From the NCBI GenBank assembly GCA_023150475.1, contig JAKLKU010000013.1, positions 1 to 64,000 on the forward strand: DNA of 64,000 bases. The letters are read 5' to 3'. Made by a program: the position numbers and the translations under genes. Positions 11,694 through 20,950 of this stretch are shown here, piece by piece. The first letter of the stretch is position 1, and each line of letters begins with the position of its first letter. The stretch comes from Planctomycetota bacterium. Its GTDB lineage: Bacteria; Planctomycetota; UBA1135; GCA-002686595. The notes under the pieces were generated by a model, which searched no databases, was not told where the DNA came from, and saw only the letters and a list, made by a program, of their open reading frames with translations.

Positions 11694-12361
11694 TGCGTTC
11701 GCGCCGCGCTGTCAAGCGGCGCGTCGCGGGCTTTCGCCGACTCCTTACGCGCCGCAGCTTCGCGAGGCACGCGTTTCGCTTTCCGCGCGCCCGAGCTCAC
11801 GTCGTTCGAGGCCCAGACCCACGCATCGGCGATCGGACGTGCGCGAGCTCACGCCGCGCGTGCGGGTGCGCACGCGCGGTGCGGAGAGCAGACCAAGGGT
11901 CCCCAGCCCCCGAATCACCTCCTCCGGAGCCACTTGGTGCCCGCGCGCGACGAGAACGCGCGCGACGCCCGGGATCCGCCCCGACTCGCGCTCGACGACG
12001 CGATCCGGTGGAGTCGTCTTCGCGCTCGGTGCGCCGCGAGCTGCGCGCGCGATGCGAGGCGAGCCGCGTGTCGAGCGACGTGCGACGTCGCTCGCGCGGC
12101 ATGCGATTCGCCCTGGCGTTCGCGCACGCGGCGAAGTCCTCGCGCGATGCGGGCGCAAGCTGCGTCGCGTGCCTGCGGACTCCAAGGTTCGCACAGGAGC
12201 CGTCGACGGATCATGCTGGCCGCGCGACGAGCTCGCGCGCCCGGTCTCGCTTCCCCGAGGCCGGGCGCGCACTTTTCGGCGCCGTGCCCTGGCGCCGTGA
12301 CTCGGCGCCGCGTCTCGACGACGTGTCTCGGCGCCGCGTGCGGCGCGCTCCGCGGCCGCGC
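11694..12361. other. Intergenic stretch without a convincing gene
   Basis: Open frames here are Arg-rich with no recognisable domain and no good start. One - strand stretch at about 11745-12010 reads somewhat protein-like (RVLVARGHQVAPEEV...LGTLGLL) but has no start of its own, so it could be a relic. Near the right end GGCGCC occurs four times (12278, 12291, 12304, 12330), and a 13-bp unit CTCGGCGCCGCGT is repeated at 12301 and 12327. These self-complementary sites lie just downstream of the MFS stop and may help terminate it. Confidence 0.5.
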
Positions 12362-13732
12362 TCAGTGTCCGACGCGCGTCGGCGTCGCCTTCGACGGCGG
12401 TCGGAAGAACAGCGCGAGCAACACGACGGCGGCGAGCGCGATGAAGCACGGGATCAAGAAGAGCGCCTTGAAGTCCGTGACGCCGTCGACCGTGTGGTCC
12501 GCCATCAGTTGCGGGCAGATCGAGTTCGCGAGCAACGCGCCAACGCCGAGGATCATCAAGTTGAAGAGGCCCTGCGCGCTCGCTCGTGCGTCCTTCGGGA
12601 AGAACTCGTCGACGAAGATGTACACCGTCGCGAAGAAGAACGCGTAGCAGATGCCGTGGAGCACCTGCACGACGACGATCATCCACGCGTGCTGCGGGAA
12701 GAACGCGTACACGGCGAATCGCGCCGCGTGGCCGAGGATGCCGACGATCATCGTCGCGCGCCAACCGAGCCGAACCAGCACGAAGCCGAGGACCGCCATC
12801 GTCAGGATCTCGGCGATCTGGCCGATGCTCATCACCGGCATGATCCAGTTGCCCGGGATGCCGACCGCCGAACTGCCGAGGAACGTGCCCGTCCAGTTGA
12901 AGTAGCAGTTGTGGACGAACGCGTCGATCAGCGTGACGACCCAGAGCACGAGCACGAATGGGTGCTTCAGGAGTTTCGCCGCTTCGAGCCACGCGAGCGA
13001 CTCGGTCTTGCCGTCGGCCTTCTTCGCCGGCGTGTGCGGCAGCGTCAGGCTGAAGACCGCGAGCAGGATCGACGCGGCGCCCGCGACGATGAAGGTCCAG
13101 CGTGTCGCAGATTTCAGCGCATCACCCGTCAATCCGGAGCCGAGCACCGTGCCGAGCCAGTCGACGATGCCGGTCGTCTGCGCGGCGTTCACCTTGTCCC
13201 AATCGACCAGGATGAACGTGAACGGCCACGCGGCGAGGATCCAACCGATCGTGCCGCCCATGCGGACCGGCCCGAACTGCTTCTGCGGATCGCTCATGTG
13301 CGCGAACGCGATCGAGTTCGTGATCGAGATCGTCGGCACGTAGAGCAGGCAGTGCAGCATCATCAGGCCGAAGAACGGCCAGAACGTGTGCACGTACGCG
13401 AGCCCGATCATCGCCGCGCCGCCGATGAAGTGGCTGACCGCGAGGAACCGCTCGGCCGCGAAGTTGCGGTCCGCGAACTGGTTCGAGAAGAGCATCCCGA
13501 CGATCGCCGCGACGGGGAACGCGTTCAGGATCAGCGACTGCTCGGAGAACAAGAACGCGATCCAGCCGGGCACCCGGTCCGCGAGCTCGGGTGGAGGCGT
13601 CACGCCGGAGAACCCGAGGCTCGGCAAGTAGCCGAAGATCAGCGGCAGCCACGCGCCCCAGATGAAGAACTCGAGCAGCATCATCAGGAAGAGACGCGCC
13701 ATCGGTGCGGGGGCTTTCGAGTCGGCCGACAT
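12362..13732 (-). CDS. MFS permease of the nucleoside:H+ symporter (NUP) type
   Basis: The 456-residue protein has about twelve hydrophobic segments. The N-terminal stretch LLEFFIWGAWLPLIFGYL resembles the NupG/XapB group of major-facilitator permeases. A short loop (PPPELADRVPGW) lies after helix 1, and the middle cytoplasmic loop carries HTPAKKADGKTE. NUP members import nucleosides by proton symport; similar planctomycete proteins sit beside sugar-metabolism genes, so the substrate could also be a sugar. A good AAGGAG site precedes the ATG. It stands in the same orientation as apbE but separated from it by 88 bp. Confidence 0.85.
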   Translation of the reverse strand: MSADSKAPAPMARLFLMMLLEFFIWGAWLPLIFGYLPSLGFSGVTPPPELADRVPGWIAFLFSEQSLILNAFPVAAIVGMLFSNQFADRNFAAERFLAVSHFIGGAAMIGLAYVHTFWPFFGLMMLHCLLYVPTISITNSIAFAHMSDPQKQFGPVRMGGTIGWILAAWPFTFILVDWDKVNAAQTTGIVDWLGTVLGSGLTGDALKSATRWTFIVAGAASILLAVFSLTLPHTPAKKADGKTESLAWLEAAKLLKHPFVLVLWVVTLIDAFVHNCYFNWTGTFLGSSAVGIPGNWIMPVMSIGQIAEILTMAVLGFVLVRLGWRATMIVGILGHAARFAVYAFFPQHAWMIVVVQVLHGICYAFFFATVYIFVDEFFPKDARASAQGLFNLMILGVGALLANSICPQLMADHTVDGVTDFKALFLIPCFIALAAVVLLALFFRPPSKATPTRVGH

Positions 13733-13820
13733 CTGGACTCCTTCGACTGAGGGTGGGACGCGGAGAGTCTAGAGGCGCGCACCGAGCGCTGTCACGGCCG
13801 GACGAGCTTCGCGCCGCGCT

Positions 13821-14873
13821 TCACGGCGCGAAACGGAGCACACCCGCGGGATCGAAGATCGTCCGTCGGCCCTCGCGGTCGACCAGGATCGCCGCCGTGT
13901 CGGGGAAGCGCGCGACGAGCGTCGCGGCGAGCGTGTCGTCGGCGAGCGCGAGGGCCGTCGCGAGCGCGTCGGCGAGCTCGCCGCGCGGCGCGACGACGGT
14001 CGCGGTGCGCACGCTCTCGGCGCCGAGGCCCGTGCGCGGATCGACGATGTGCGCGTAGCGCCGGCCGTCGACCTCGACGAACTGTTCGGCGTCGCCCGAC
14101 GTCGAAACGGCCGCGTGGACGAGTTCGAGCACCGCGGGCTTGCCGCGCGCGTCCTGCACGCTCGGCAGCGCGACGCGCCAACCTCGTGCGCCGCGCGGCG
14201 CCGCGCCGACCGCGACGTCGCCGGCGAGCGCGACGAGCGCGCGTTCGAAGCCGAGCTCGCGCAGTCGCTCGAGCGCCGCTTGCGCCGCGAGCCCCTTGCC
14301 GATGCCGCCGAAGTCGAGCCGCATCCCGCGGCGCGTGAGCTCGACCCAGCGCGCGTTGCGGTCGAGTTTCACGCGCCGCCAGCCGACGAGTTCGCGCGCG
14401 CTCTCGAGCTCCGCGGCGTCGGGCAACCGTCCGCTCGCGCGCAGTTCGCGCCATTGACGCACCCAAGGCCCGATCGTCGGGTCGTAGAGCCCTTCACTGG
14501 CAGCCGCGATGCCGAGGGCCGTTTCAAGCGCAAAAGCGAAGTCGGAGCTGATCGGGAGCGCGCCGCGGCCGGCGAGTTCGCACACACGGTTCGCTTCGCT
14601 GTCGATCTTCCAATCGGACAGCGCTTGGTCGAGCTCCGCGATGCGCAGGTACGCCGCGTTGGCCGCCGCCGTCGCGCGCTCGCGGTCCTTGGACTGGATC
14701 GAAACCGTCGTTCGAACGCCCATCGCGATGCGGGTAAACTCGAGGCGCTCCGCGACGCCGGAGCGACACGCTCCGACACCGACGAGAGACCCCATCAGCG
14801 CGAGCCCGACGACGCCGCGCCGCGCCCGAGCGATGCACTTCGCGAACCACGCACGAATCGGCACCTTCGCCAT
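13821..14873 (-). CDS. apbE: FAD:protein FMN transferase, lipoprotein form
   Basis: ApbE covalently attaches FMN from FAD to Thr of exported flavoproteins such as Na+-NQR/Rnf subunits. Visible family landmarks are [36 protein letters not shown] and HIVDPRTG, in the expected order over 350 residues. The N-terminus has a charged region, a hydrophobic stretch and a lipobox VGAC, so it is a predicted periplasmic lipoprotein. The frame is open well upstream (to 15305), but there it is only the antisense of the neighbour's repeats. The ATG at 14873 makes the two genes' 5' ends overlap head to head by 41 bp. Confidence 0.93.
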   Translation of the reverse strand: MAKVPIRAWFAKCIARARRGVVGLALMGSLVGVGACRSGVAERLEFTRIAMGVRTTVSIQSKDRERATAAANAAYLRIAELDQALSDWKIDSEANRVCELAGRGALPISSDFAFALETALGIAAASEGLYDPTIGPWVRQWRELRASGRLPDAAELESARELVGWRRVKLDRNARWVELTRRGMRLDFGGIGKGLAAQAALERLRELGFERALVALAGDVAVGAAPRGARGWRVALPSVQDARGKPAVLELVHAAVSTSGDAEQFVEVDGRRYAHIVDPRTGLGAESVRTATVVAPRGELADALATALALADDTLAATLVARFPDTAAILVDREGRRTIFDPAGVLRFAP

Positions 14874-15918
14874 CCTAGCCCTCGTGTCCTCCGCGTGCTC
14901 CGGCCCGAGCGCAGCGACCACGCCGAGCGCAGCGGACTCGCCGAGCGCAGCGGACTCGCCGAGCGCAGCGGACTCGCCGAGCGCAGCGGACTCGCCGAGC
15001 GCAGCGGACTCGCCGAATTCATCGGGCGGCGCGAGCGCTTCCGGCGCAGCGCGCACTTCCGCCTCGAGCGAGACGCGTGCTGCGGCGCCGAACGCCGACC
15101 GCGGAGCGAGCCCGACACCGGCCGCGCCGAATGCGCAGGCCGCGCCGACGTCGTCTAGTTCGGCGAGCCCGGCGAACTCGGGGAGTTCGGCGGCCGCGCA
15201 GCTCGAGAACTTCGCGCAGTCCGTGCCGGGCACCGGCTTCGCGTTCGAGATGGTCGCGATCCCCGGGGATCCGGCGAAAGGCATCGCGCCGTTCTGGATC
15301 GGCAAGACGGAGCTGACGTGGGAGGCCTTCGACGCGTACGTCTACGGCCTCGACCTCGACAGCACGGAAGGCAACGACGGTGCGGACGCCGTGTCCCGGC
15401 CGACGAAGCCGTACTTGCCGCCGGACCGAGGCTTCGGCCACGAGGGCTATGCCGCGATCAGCATGTCGTACAAGAACGCCGCCGCGTTCTGCGAGTGGCT
15501 CTCGCTCGTGTCGAAGAAGAAGTACCGCCTGCCGACCGAAGCCGAATGGGAACACGCGTGTCGCGCCGGCACGACGACGCGCTACGCGTTCGGCGACGAC
15601 GTCTCGGCGCTCGCGGAATACGCGTGGTTCACGGAGAACGCCGGCGGCAAGTCGCACCCGGTCGCCCAGAAGAAGCCCAACCCGTGGGGCCTCTTCGACG
15701 TCCACGGCAACGTCAAGGAATGGTGCCAGGGCGCCGACGGCAAGCCGGTGACCAGAGGCGGCGGCTGGGCGGACAAGGCGAGCGAGCTCGAGAGCTCGTC
15801 GCGCGCGCCGCAAGTGCCGGCGTGGAACCGCAGCGATCCTCAAGTCCCGAAGAGCAAGTGGTGGCTTTCCGACGGCCCGTTCGTCGGCTTCCGCGTGCTC
15901 TGCGAATCCCAACCGTGA
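14833..15918 (+). CDS. SUMF1/FGE-sulfatase-domain lipoprotein with repeat linker
   Basis: The 361-residue protein has a lipoprotein signal (lipobox SSAC) followed by a ~110-residue linker rich in Ser/Ala/Pro, including five exact PSAADS repeats. The SUMF1-type domain (~130-361) shows [52 protein letters not shown] and VGFRVLCE. The paired cysteines that true formylglycine-generating enzymes carry after the GGxW region are not visible, so this is probably a binding or other SUMF1-like protein. An active sulfatase maturase is less likely. The start at 14833 has a weak ribosome site and lies inside the 5' end of divergent apbE. Confidence 0.85.
   Translation: MHFANHARIGTFAILALVSSACSGPSAATTPSAADSPSAADSPSAADSPSAADSPSAADSPNSSGGASASGAARTSASSETRAAAPNADRGASPTPAAPNAQAAPTSSSSASPANSGSSAAAQLENFAQSVPGTGFAFEMVAIPGDPAKGIAPFWIGKTELTWEAFDAYVYGLDLDSTEGNDGADAVSRPTKPYLPPDRGFGHEGYAAISMSYKNAAAFCEWLSLVSKKKYRLPTEAEWEHACRAGTTTRYAFGDDVSALAEYAWFTENAGGKSHPVAQKKPNPWGLFDVHGNVKEWCQGADGKPVTRGGGWADKASELESSSRAPQVPAWNRSDPQVPKSKWWLSDGPFVGFRVLCESQP
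14923..15012 (+). repeat. Five exact 18-bp tandem repeats (PSAADS) in SUMF1 linker
   Basis: The unit CCGAGCGCAGCGGACTCG is repeated five times without a mismatch, preceded by one degenerate copy from about 14905. The unit is a multiple of three and lies in the linker between lipobox and globular domain, so copy-number change would alter linker length but not frame. Confidence 0.95.
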
Positions 15919-15949
15919 AGCGTCCAACGTGAGTCAACGGAGTCCGGAG

Positions 15950-17275
15950 ATGTCGAACCGCTCTTTCGAATCGCACTTCAGCCGTCGCCACGTGATGCAA
16001 GGCGCCGGAGCGCTCGGTTTCGCCGCCGCGGCGAACCTGATCCTCGCGCGCGGCGCTCGCGCCGCGGGCACGTCGCGCGCGCCGGAGCTCAAGATCGGCG
16101 TGATCGGTTCGGGCGGCCGTGGCACCGGCGCGGTGCTGCAGGCGCTCGCGGCGGATCCCGACACGGTGCTCTGGTCGGTCGGCGACGTCTTCGCCGAGCG
16201 GATCACGTCGTGCCTCGAAGGCATCGCGGGCGAACTCGGTGACGCCGCCGCGAAGCGCGTGCAAGTGCCCGAAGCGCGTCGCTTCGCCGGTTTCGACGCC
16301 TACAAGAAGGTCCTCGAGTCCGGCGTCGACGTCGTGATCCTGACGACGCCGCCGGGCTTCCGGCCGATGCACTTCAAGGCCGCGGTCGACGCGAAGAAGC
16401 ACGTCTTCCTCGAGAAGCCGGTCGCCGTCGACGGCCCGGGCCTGCGGCTCGTGATGGAGGCCGCGCGCGACGCGAAGCAGCAGAAGCTCGCGGTCGTCTG
16501 CGGATTCTGTTGGCGTTACAACGCCGGCATGCGCGCGACGTTCGGCCAAGTGAACGGCGGCGCGATCGGCGAAGTCGTCAGCGTGCACACGACGTACCAC
16601 ACCGGCACGCTGCAGAAGCGGCCGCGCCAAGCGAGCTGGAGCGACATGGAATTCCAGCTCCGCAACTGGTGGCACTTCACGTGGCTCTCCGGCGACCACG
16701 TCGTCGAACAAGCGGTCCACTCGATCGACCGACTCTCGTGGGCGACCGGCGACAAGAAGCCGCTGCGCGCGACGTGCCTCGGCGGTCGCGCCGCGCGGTC
16801 GGGCCCCGAACACGGCAACGCGTTCGACCACTTCGCGATCGTCTACGAGTACGAAGGCGGCATGCGCACGTACCACACGTGCCGCCAGATCGACGGGTGT
16901 CCGTCCGACAACACCGACTACATCTACGGCACGAACGGCTCGTGCACGGTCAACGGTTGGGTGCCGCAGTACGACGTCGTCGACCGCGCGGGCAAGCTCC
17001 AGTGGAAGTTCGAAGGCGACGTGCCCGACATGTACCAAGTCGAGCACGACGAGCTCTTCGCATCGATCCGCAAGGGCGAGCCGAAGTGGGACGGCGACTT
17101 GATGGTGCACAGCACGTTGCTCGCGATCATGGGCCGCATGGCCGCGTACACCGGTCAGACGATCGGCTACGCGCAGGCTCTCGAGTCGAAGGAAGACCTG
17201 CTGCCCGCGAAGCTCGAGTTCGGCGAGCTCGCGTCGCCGCCGGTCGCGATCCCCGGCCAGACCAAGTTCGCGTGA
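15950..17275 (+). CDS. Tat-exported Gfo/Idh/MocA oxidoreductase 1
   Basis: NAD(P)-dependent sugar oxidoreductase family, 441 residues. The Tat motif FSRRHVMQG and an Ala-rich signal precede the Rossmann motif GVIGSGGRGTG. The nicotinamide-site EKP is in FLEKPVAVD, and the C-terminal domain carries the substrate-site region (DHVVEQAVHSIDRL). ATG at 15950 is preferred to GTG at 15929 because GGAG lies seven bases upstream. It is the first gene of an operon with a TIM-barrel protein, a second similar oxidoreductase (shared WLSGDH, YxCRQIDGC and MGRM-AYTG motifs), another TIM barrel and rhaM. The pairing suggests oxidation and rearrangement of a glycoside or sugar in the periplasm. Confidence 0.93.
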   Translation: MSNRSFESHFSRRHVMQGAGALGFAAAANLILARGARAAGTSRAPELKIGVIGSGGRGTGAVLQALAADPDTVLWSVGDVFAERITSCLEGIAGELGDAAAKRVQVPEARRFAGFDAYKKVLESGVDVVILTTPPGFRPMHFKAAVDAKKHVFLEKPVAVDGPGLRLVMEAARDAKQQKLAVVCGFCWRYNAGMRATFGQVNGGAIGEVVSVHTTYHTGTLQKRPRQASWSDMEFQLRNWWHFTWLSGDHVVEQAVHSIDRLSWATGDKKPLRATCLGGRAARSGPEHGNAFDHFAIVYEYEGGMRTYHTCRQIDGCPSDNTDYIYGTNGSCTVNGWVPQYDVVDRAGKLQWKFEGDVPDMYQVEHDELFASIRKGEPKWDGDLMVHSTLLAIMGRMAAYTGQTIGYAQALESKEDLLPAKLEFGELASPPVAIPGQTKFA

Positions 17276-17283
17276 GGCGCGCG

Positions 17284-18210
17284 ATGAACGACCTCGATCG
17301 TCGCGGGTTCCTCCTCGCCGGCGGGGCGCTCGCCGCGACGGCCGCGCTCGCGTCCGCCCGCCAGGACGGCGCCGCTGCGCGCAAGCCTCGCACGCTGCGC
17401 AAGGCGGTCGGCTTCTACATGGTGCAGGACCCCGCGACCAAGACGATCGCGGAGAAGTTCCAGCTGCTGCGCGACCTCGGCTTCGACGGCGTCGAGATGG
17501 ACAGTCCGAACGACTTCCAGCGCGACGAAGTGCTCGCCGCGAGCCAGAAGACGGGCCTCGTCGTCAACGGGCTCGTGCACTCGAAGCACTGGAGCGCGCC
17601 GTTCAACTCCGACGACGAGGCGCAGCGCGCGGAGAGCGTCGCGGCGCTCGAGCACGCGTTGCGCGAGGCGAAACACTACGGCGCGCAGTCGGTGCTCGTC
17701 GTGCCAGCGGTCGTCGACGGCGCGCATCCGTACGACTCGGCGTGGAAGCGTTCGATCAACGAGATCAAGAAGTGCGTGCCGCTCGCGAAGCAACTCTCGG
17801 TCGAGATCGCGATCGAGAACGTCTGGAACAACTTCCTGCTCTCGCCGGTCGAAGCCGCGCAGTACGTCGACGCGTTCCAGGACGAGATCGTGCGTTTCCA
17901 CTTCGACATCGGGAACATCGTCGCGTACGGCTGGCCCGACCAGTGGGTGCGCATCCTCGGCCCGCGCATCGCGAAGCTCCACGTCAAGGACTACAGCCGC
18001 AAGAAGCGCGACGAAGTCGGCCGTTGGGCCGGTTTCGAAGTCGAGCTCGGCGAAGGCGACGCGGACTATCCGGCGGTGATGCGCGCGCTCGACGAGAGCG
18101 GCTATTCGATCGATCCGCGGCGCCGTTGGGCGACCGCGGAAGTCGGCGGCGGAGATCGCGTGCACCTCGCGAAGATCGCCGCGCAGATGGACCGACTGTT
18201 GAATTCTTGA
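17284..18210 (+). CDS. Tat-exported sugar isomerase/epimerase-like TIM barrel 1
   Basis: Xylose-isomerase-like TIM barrel (AP endonuclease 2 superfamily), 308 residues. The Tat motif is DRRGFLLAGG at the N-terminus. Likely metal ligands are Glu in EIAIENVW, Asp/His in FHFDIGNIV, and His/Asp in KLHVKDY. The ATG at 17284 lies 8 bp after the preceding oxidoreductase stop, so they are cotranscribed. Homologues paired with Gfo/Idh/MocA enzymes include epimerases, isomerases and, in recently described 3-keto-glycoside routes, lyases or hydrolases; which applies here cannot be read from sequence. Confidence 0.9.
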   Translation: MNDLDRRGFLLAGGALAATAALASARQDGAAARKPRTLRKAVGFYMVQDPATKTIAEKFQLLRDLGFDGVEMDSPNDFQRDEVLAASQKTGLVVNGLVHSKHWSAPFNSDDEAQRAESVAALEHALREAKHYGAQSVLVVPAVVDGAHPYDSAWKRSINEIKKCVPLAKQLSVEIAIENVWNNFLLSPVEAAQYVDAFQDEIVRFHFDIGNIVAYGWPDQWVRILGPRIAKLHVKDYSRKKRDEVGRWAGFEVELGEGDADYPAVMRALDESGYSIDPRRRWATAEVGGGDRVHLAKIAAQMDRLLNS

Positions 18211-18271
18211 GCCCGTCCGGCGGCCGCGCGCGAGCGCTGCGCGCCGGGATCCCCCTCGACTCGGAGGCCCC

Positions 18272-19555
18272 ATGTCGTTCACTTCCCCCGTCGATCGTCG
18301 GCACTTCGTCCAAGGCACGGCTGCGCTCGGCGCGGCCCTCGCGACCAGCGCGTTCGCGCGCGCCGCGGGGCCGAACCGCGTCTCGAAGCTGCGCTACGGC
18401 GTGATCGGTTGCGGCGGCCGCGGCACCGGCGCCGCGCTGAACGCGCTCGAAGCGTCGCCCGACGTCGAGATCGTCGCGCTCGCCGACGTCGTCGCCGATC
18501 GACTCGCTGGTTCGAAGCAAGCGTTGAGTGAGCTCGACGAGCCGCTCGCCAAACGCGCGAAGGTCGACGCGGCGCACTGTTTCGTCGGTTTCGACGCGTA
18601 CCAGAAGCTCTGCGCGCTCGACCTCGACGTCGTGATCCTCGCGACGGCGCCCGGCTTCCGGCCGCTGCACCTCGCTGCAGCGATCGACGCGAAGAAGCAC
18701 GCGTTCATGGAGAAGCCCGCCGGCGTCGACCCCGCCGGTGTGCGTTCGGTGCTCGCCTCGGCCAAGAAGGCGCGCGAGCAGAAGCTCTCGATCGCGGCCG
18801 GCACGCAGCGTCGCCACGAGCAGTGCTACCGCGAAGCGATGGAGCGCGTGAAGGCCGGCGCGATCGGCAAGATCACGCACGCCAACTGCTACTGGAACCA
18901 AGGCAGCTTGTGGGTCAAGCCGCGCGAGCAGGCGTGGAGCGAGACCGAGTGGCAGGTGCGCAACTGGCTCTACTTCACGTGGCTCTCGGGCGACCACATC
19001 TGCGAGCAGCACGTCCACAACCTCGACGTGTGCAACTGGGCGATCGGCTCGCATCCGTTGCGCGCGACCGGCATGGGCGGCCGCCAAGTCCGCGTGCAGC
19101 CGGACTACGGCAACATCTTCGATCACTTCGCCGTCGACTACGAGTACGCGGACGGCGTGCGCGTCTCGAGCTACTGCCGTCAGATCGACGGCTGCGCCGG
19201 TCGTGTCGAGGAGATCGTCCACGGCACCGAAGGCGTGCTCTACACCGCGTCCGGCCGCGCGGAGATCGTCGGCAAGAACCCGTGGAAGTTCACCGGCGAG
19301 CAGCCCGATCCCTACACGCAGGAACACGTCGACTTGATCGCCGCGATCCAGTCCGGCAAGCCGATCGACGAAGCGACCGCGGTCGCCGAGTCGACGTTGA
19401 CCGCCGTGATGGGGCGCATGTCCGCGTACACGGGCAAGGAGATCTCCTGGGAGCAAGCGCTCGAGTCGAAGCTCGACCTCGTGCCGAAGTCGCTCGCGAT
19501 GGGGCCGCTCGCGATCGAGCCCGTCGCGGTCCCCGGCAAGACGCCTTTCGTGTGA
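18272..19555 (+). CDS. Tat-exported Gfo/Idh/MocA oxidoreductase 2
   Basis: Paralogue of the oxidoreductase two genes upstream, 427 residues. It has a Tat motif DRRHFVQGT, the Rossmann motif GVIGCGGRGTG, EKP in FMEKPAGVD, and the same C-terminal landmarks (WLSGDHICEQHVHNLD, YCRQIDGC). A clear GGAGG ribosome site lies 5 bp before the ATG. Histidines within HICEQHVHN are likely catalytic or substrate-binding. Two diverged copies in one operon suggest sequential or reciprocal redox steps, for example oxidising a glycoside and reducing the released keto-sugar, rather than redundancy. Confidence 0.93.
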   Translation: MSFTSPVDRRHFVQGTAALGAALATSAFARAAGPNRVSKLRYGVIGCGGRGTGAALNALEASPDVEIVALADVVADRLAGSKQALSELDEPLAKRAKVDAAHCFVGFDAYQKLCALDLDVVILATAPGFRPLHLAAAIDAKKHAFMEKPAGVDPAGVRSVLASAKKAREQKLSIAAGTQRRHEQCYREAMERVKAGAIGKITHANCYWNQGSLWVKPREQAWSETEWQVRNWLYFTWLSGDHICEQHVHNLDVCNWAIGSHPLRATGMGGRQVRVQPDYGNIFDHFAVDYEYADGVRVSSYCRQIDGCAGRVEEIVHGTEGVLYTASGRAEIVGKNPWKFTGEQPDPYTQEHVDLIAAIQSGKPIDEATAVAESTLTAVMGRMSAYTGKEISWEQALESKLDLVPKSLAMGPLAIEPVAVPGKTPFV

Positions 19556-19596
19556 CGCAGCCCGCCCAAACCGTCCGAACACCGAGGACCTCCGCC

Positions 19597-20481
19597 ATGC
19601 AACGCCGCCAATTCCTGGGAGCTTCGCTCGCCGCCGCTTCGTTCGCCGCCGCGTCTCCGGCGCGCGCGTCGAGTCCACGCTCCGGCGCTCTGCCGGGTCC
19701 GCAAGCGGGCGCACCGGTGAAGCGCATCGGCCGCATCCGTCAGTCCGCTTCTCGTTGGTGCTACGGCGGCATGTCGCTCGACGAGCTCTGCAAACACGTC
19801 GCGGCGCTCGGCGGCGTCGCCGTCGACTTGCTCGACGAGCACGAATGGGAAGTGCCGGCGAAGTACGGGCTCACGTGCTCGATGTGCAACGGACCGGGCG
19901 GGATCACCAAGGGCTGGAACCGCGTCGAGCACCACGACGAGCTCGTCAAGAAGGCCGAGCCGCTGCTCGCGAAGGCCGCGGAGAAGAAGCTTCCGAACCT
20001 GATCGTGTTCTCCGGCAACCGCGCGGGGCTCAGCGACGCCGACGGCATCAAGAACTGCGTCGCGGGCCTGAAGCGCATCACGCCGCTCGCGGAGAAGCTC
20101 GGCGTGACGTTGCACATGGAGTACCTGAACAGCCGCCACGACCACGGCGACTACCACTTCGACCACACGTCCTTCGGCGTCGAAGTGTGCAAACAGGTCG
20201 GCTCGCCGCGACTCAAGCTGCTCTACGACCTCTACCACGTGCAGATCATGGAAGGCGACCTGATCAGTCGGCTGCGCGAGCACAAGGAATGGATCGGCCA
20301 CTACCACACCGGCGGCGTGCCGGGCCGCAACGAGATCGACGACGGTCAGGAGATCCAGTACCGCGCCGTGATGAAGGCGATCGTCGACACCGGCTTCACC
20401 GGTTTCGTCGCGCACGAGTTCATCCCGGCGCGCGATCCGGTGCAATCGCTCGCGCAAGCGATCGAGATCTGCGACGTATGA
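19597..20481 (+). CDS. Tat-exported hydroxypyruvate-isomerase-like TIM barrel 2
   Basis: The 294-residue TIM barrel is closest in motifs to hydroxypyruvate isomerase (YDLYHVQIMEGDL resembles the family's YD-YH-Q motif). The N-terminus QRRQFLGASLAAAS is a Tat signal. Predicted metal ligands are Glu (HMEYLNS), Asp (LLYDLYH), His (GHYHTGG) and Glu (AHEFIP). The stop overlaps the rhaM start in an ATGA, so translation of the two is coupled. Export makes a role in primary glyoxylate metabolism unlikely; an isomerase or epimerase acting on a periplasmic sugar is more plausible. Confidence 0.9.
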   Translation: MQRRQFLGASLAAASFAAASPARASSPRSGALPGPQAGAPVKRIGRIRQSASRWCYGGMSLDELCKHVAALGGVAVDLLDEHEWEVPAKYGLTCSMCNGPGGITKGWNRVEHHDELVKKAEPLLAKAAEKKLPNLIVFSGNRAGLSDADGIKNCVAGLKRITPLAEKLGVTLHMEYLNSRHDHGDYHFDHTSFGVEVCKQVGSPRLKLLYDLYHVQIMEGDLISRLREHKEWIGHYHTGGVPGRNEIDDGQEIQYRAVMKAIVDTGFTGFVAHEFIPARDPVQSLAQAIEICDV

Positions 20482-20816
20482 AGCGCGTCGGGTCGGTGAT
20501 CGAGCTCCTGCCCGACAAAGTCGACGAGTACAGACGTCTGCACGCGGCGGCGTGGCCCGGCGTGCTCGCGAAGATCAGCGAGTGCGGCCTCCGCAACTAC
20601 TCGATCTTCCTGAAGCGCTTCGACGACGGCCGCTGCTACCTCTTCAGCTACTTCGAGTACGTCGGCGACGACTTCGAGGCCGACTGCGCGCGCATCGCGG
20701 CCGATCCGACGACGCGCGAGTGGTGGCAGCTCACCGATCCGTGCCAGCGGCCGCTCGAGAACCGCGCGAGCGGCGAGTGGTGGGCGACGATGGAAGAAGT
20801 CTTCCACCACGACTGA
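20478..20816 (+). CDS. rhaM: L-rhamnose mutarotase
   Basis: RhaM interconverts the alpha and beta anomers of L-rhamnose. The 112-residue product matches the family along its whole length: LHAAAWPGVL, LRNYSIFLKR, LFSYFEYVGDDFEAD, TREWWQLTDPCQ and EWWATMEEVFHHD. It has no export signal, unlike the four genes before it, and starts in an ATGA overlap with the TIM-barrel gene. Rhamnose isomerase, kinase and aldolase genes are absent from the window, so the operon probably delivers rhamnose or a related deoxy-sugar to a pathway encoded elsewhere. Confidence 0.96.
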   Translation: MKRVGSVIELLPDKVDEYRRLHAAAWPGVLAKISECGLRNYSIFLKRFDDGRCYLFSYFEYVGDDFEADCARIAADPTTREWWQLTDPCQRPLENRASGEWWATMEEVFHHD

Positions 20817-20950
20817 CGCGCGGCGCTCCACGATCGACTCGCGCCACGGTGGGCGTCACGTTGCGCGTTCCGCGCCGCCGCCGGCGCAGCGGGCCCCGCG
20901 TGGTGCTGGTGGTGGTACTGGTGGTCGTGGTGGCGGCGAGCGTCGAGCGC

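Noticed and set aside
14923..15012. Repeat array as an origin iteron or phage attachment site
   Set aside because: It lies inside a coding region, keeps codon frame and has no replication or integrase gene nearby.
13821..15305. Longer apbE reading frame to 15305
   Set aside because: The extension encodes only antisense of the SUMF1 linker repeats; the ATG at 14873 gives a proper lipoprotein signal.
20817..20950. GGT-rich stretch after rhaM as a possible small gene or riboswitch
   Set aside because: No start with ribosome site, no stable conserved fold visible and no T-run; treated as ordinary intergenic DNA.
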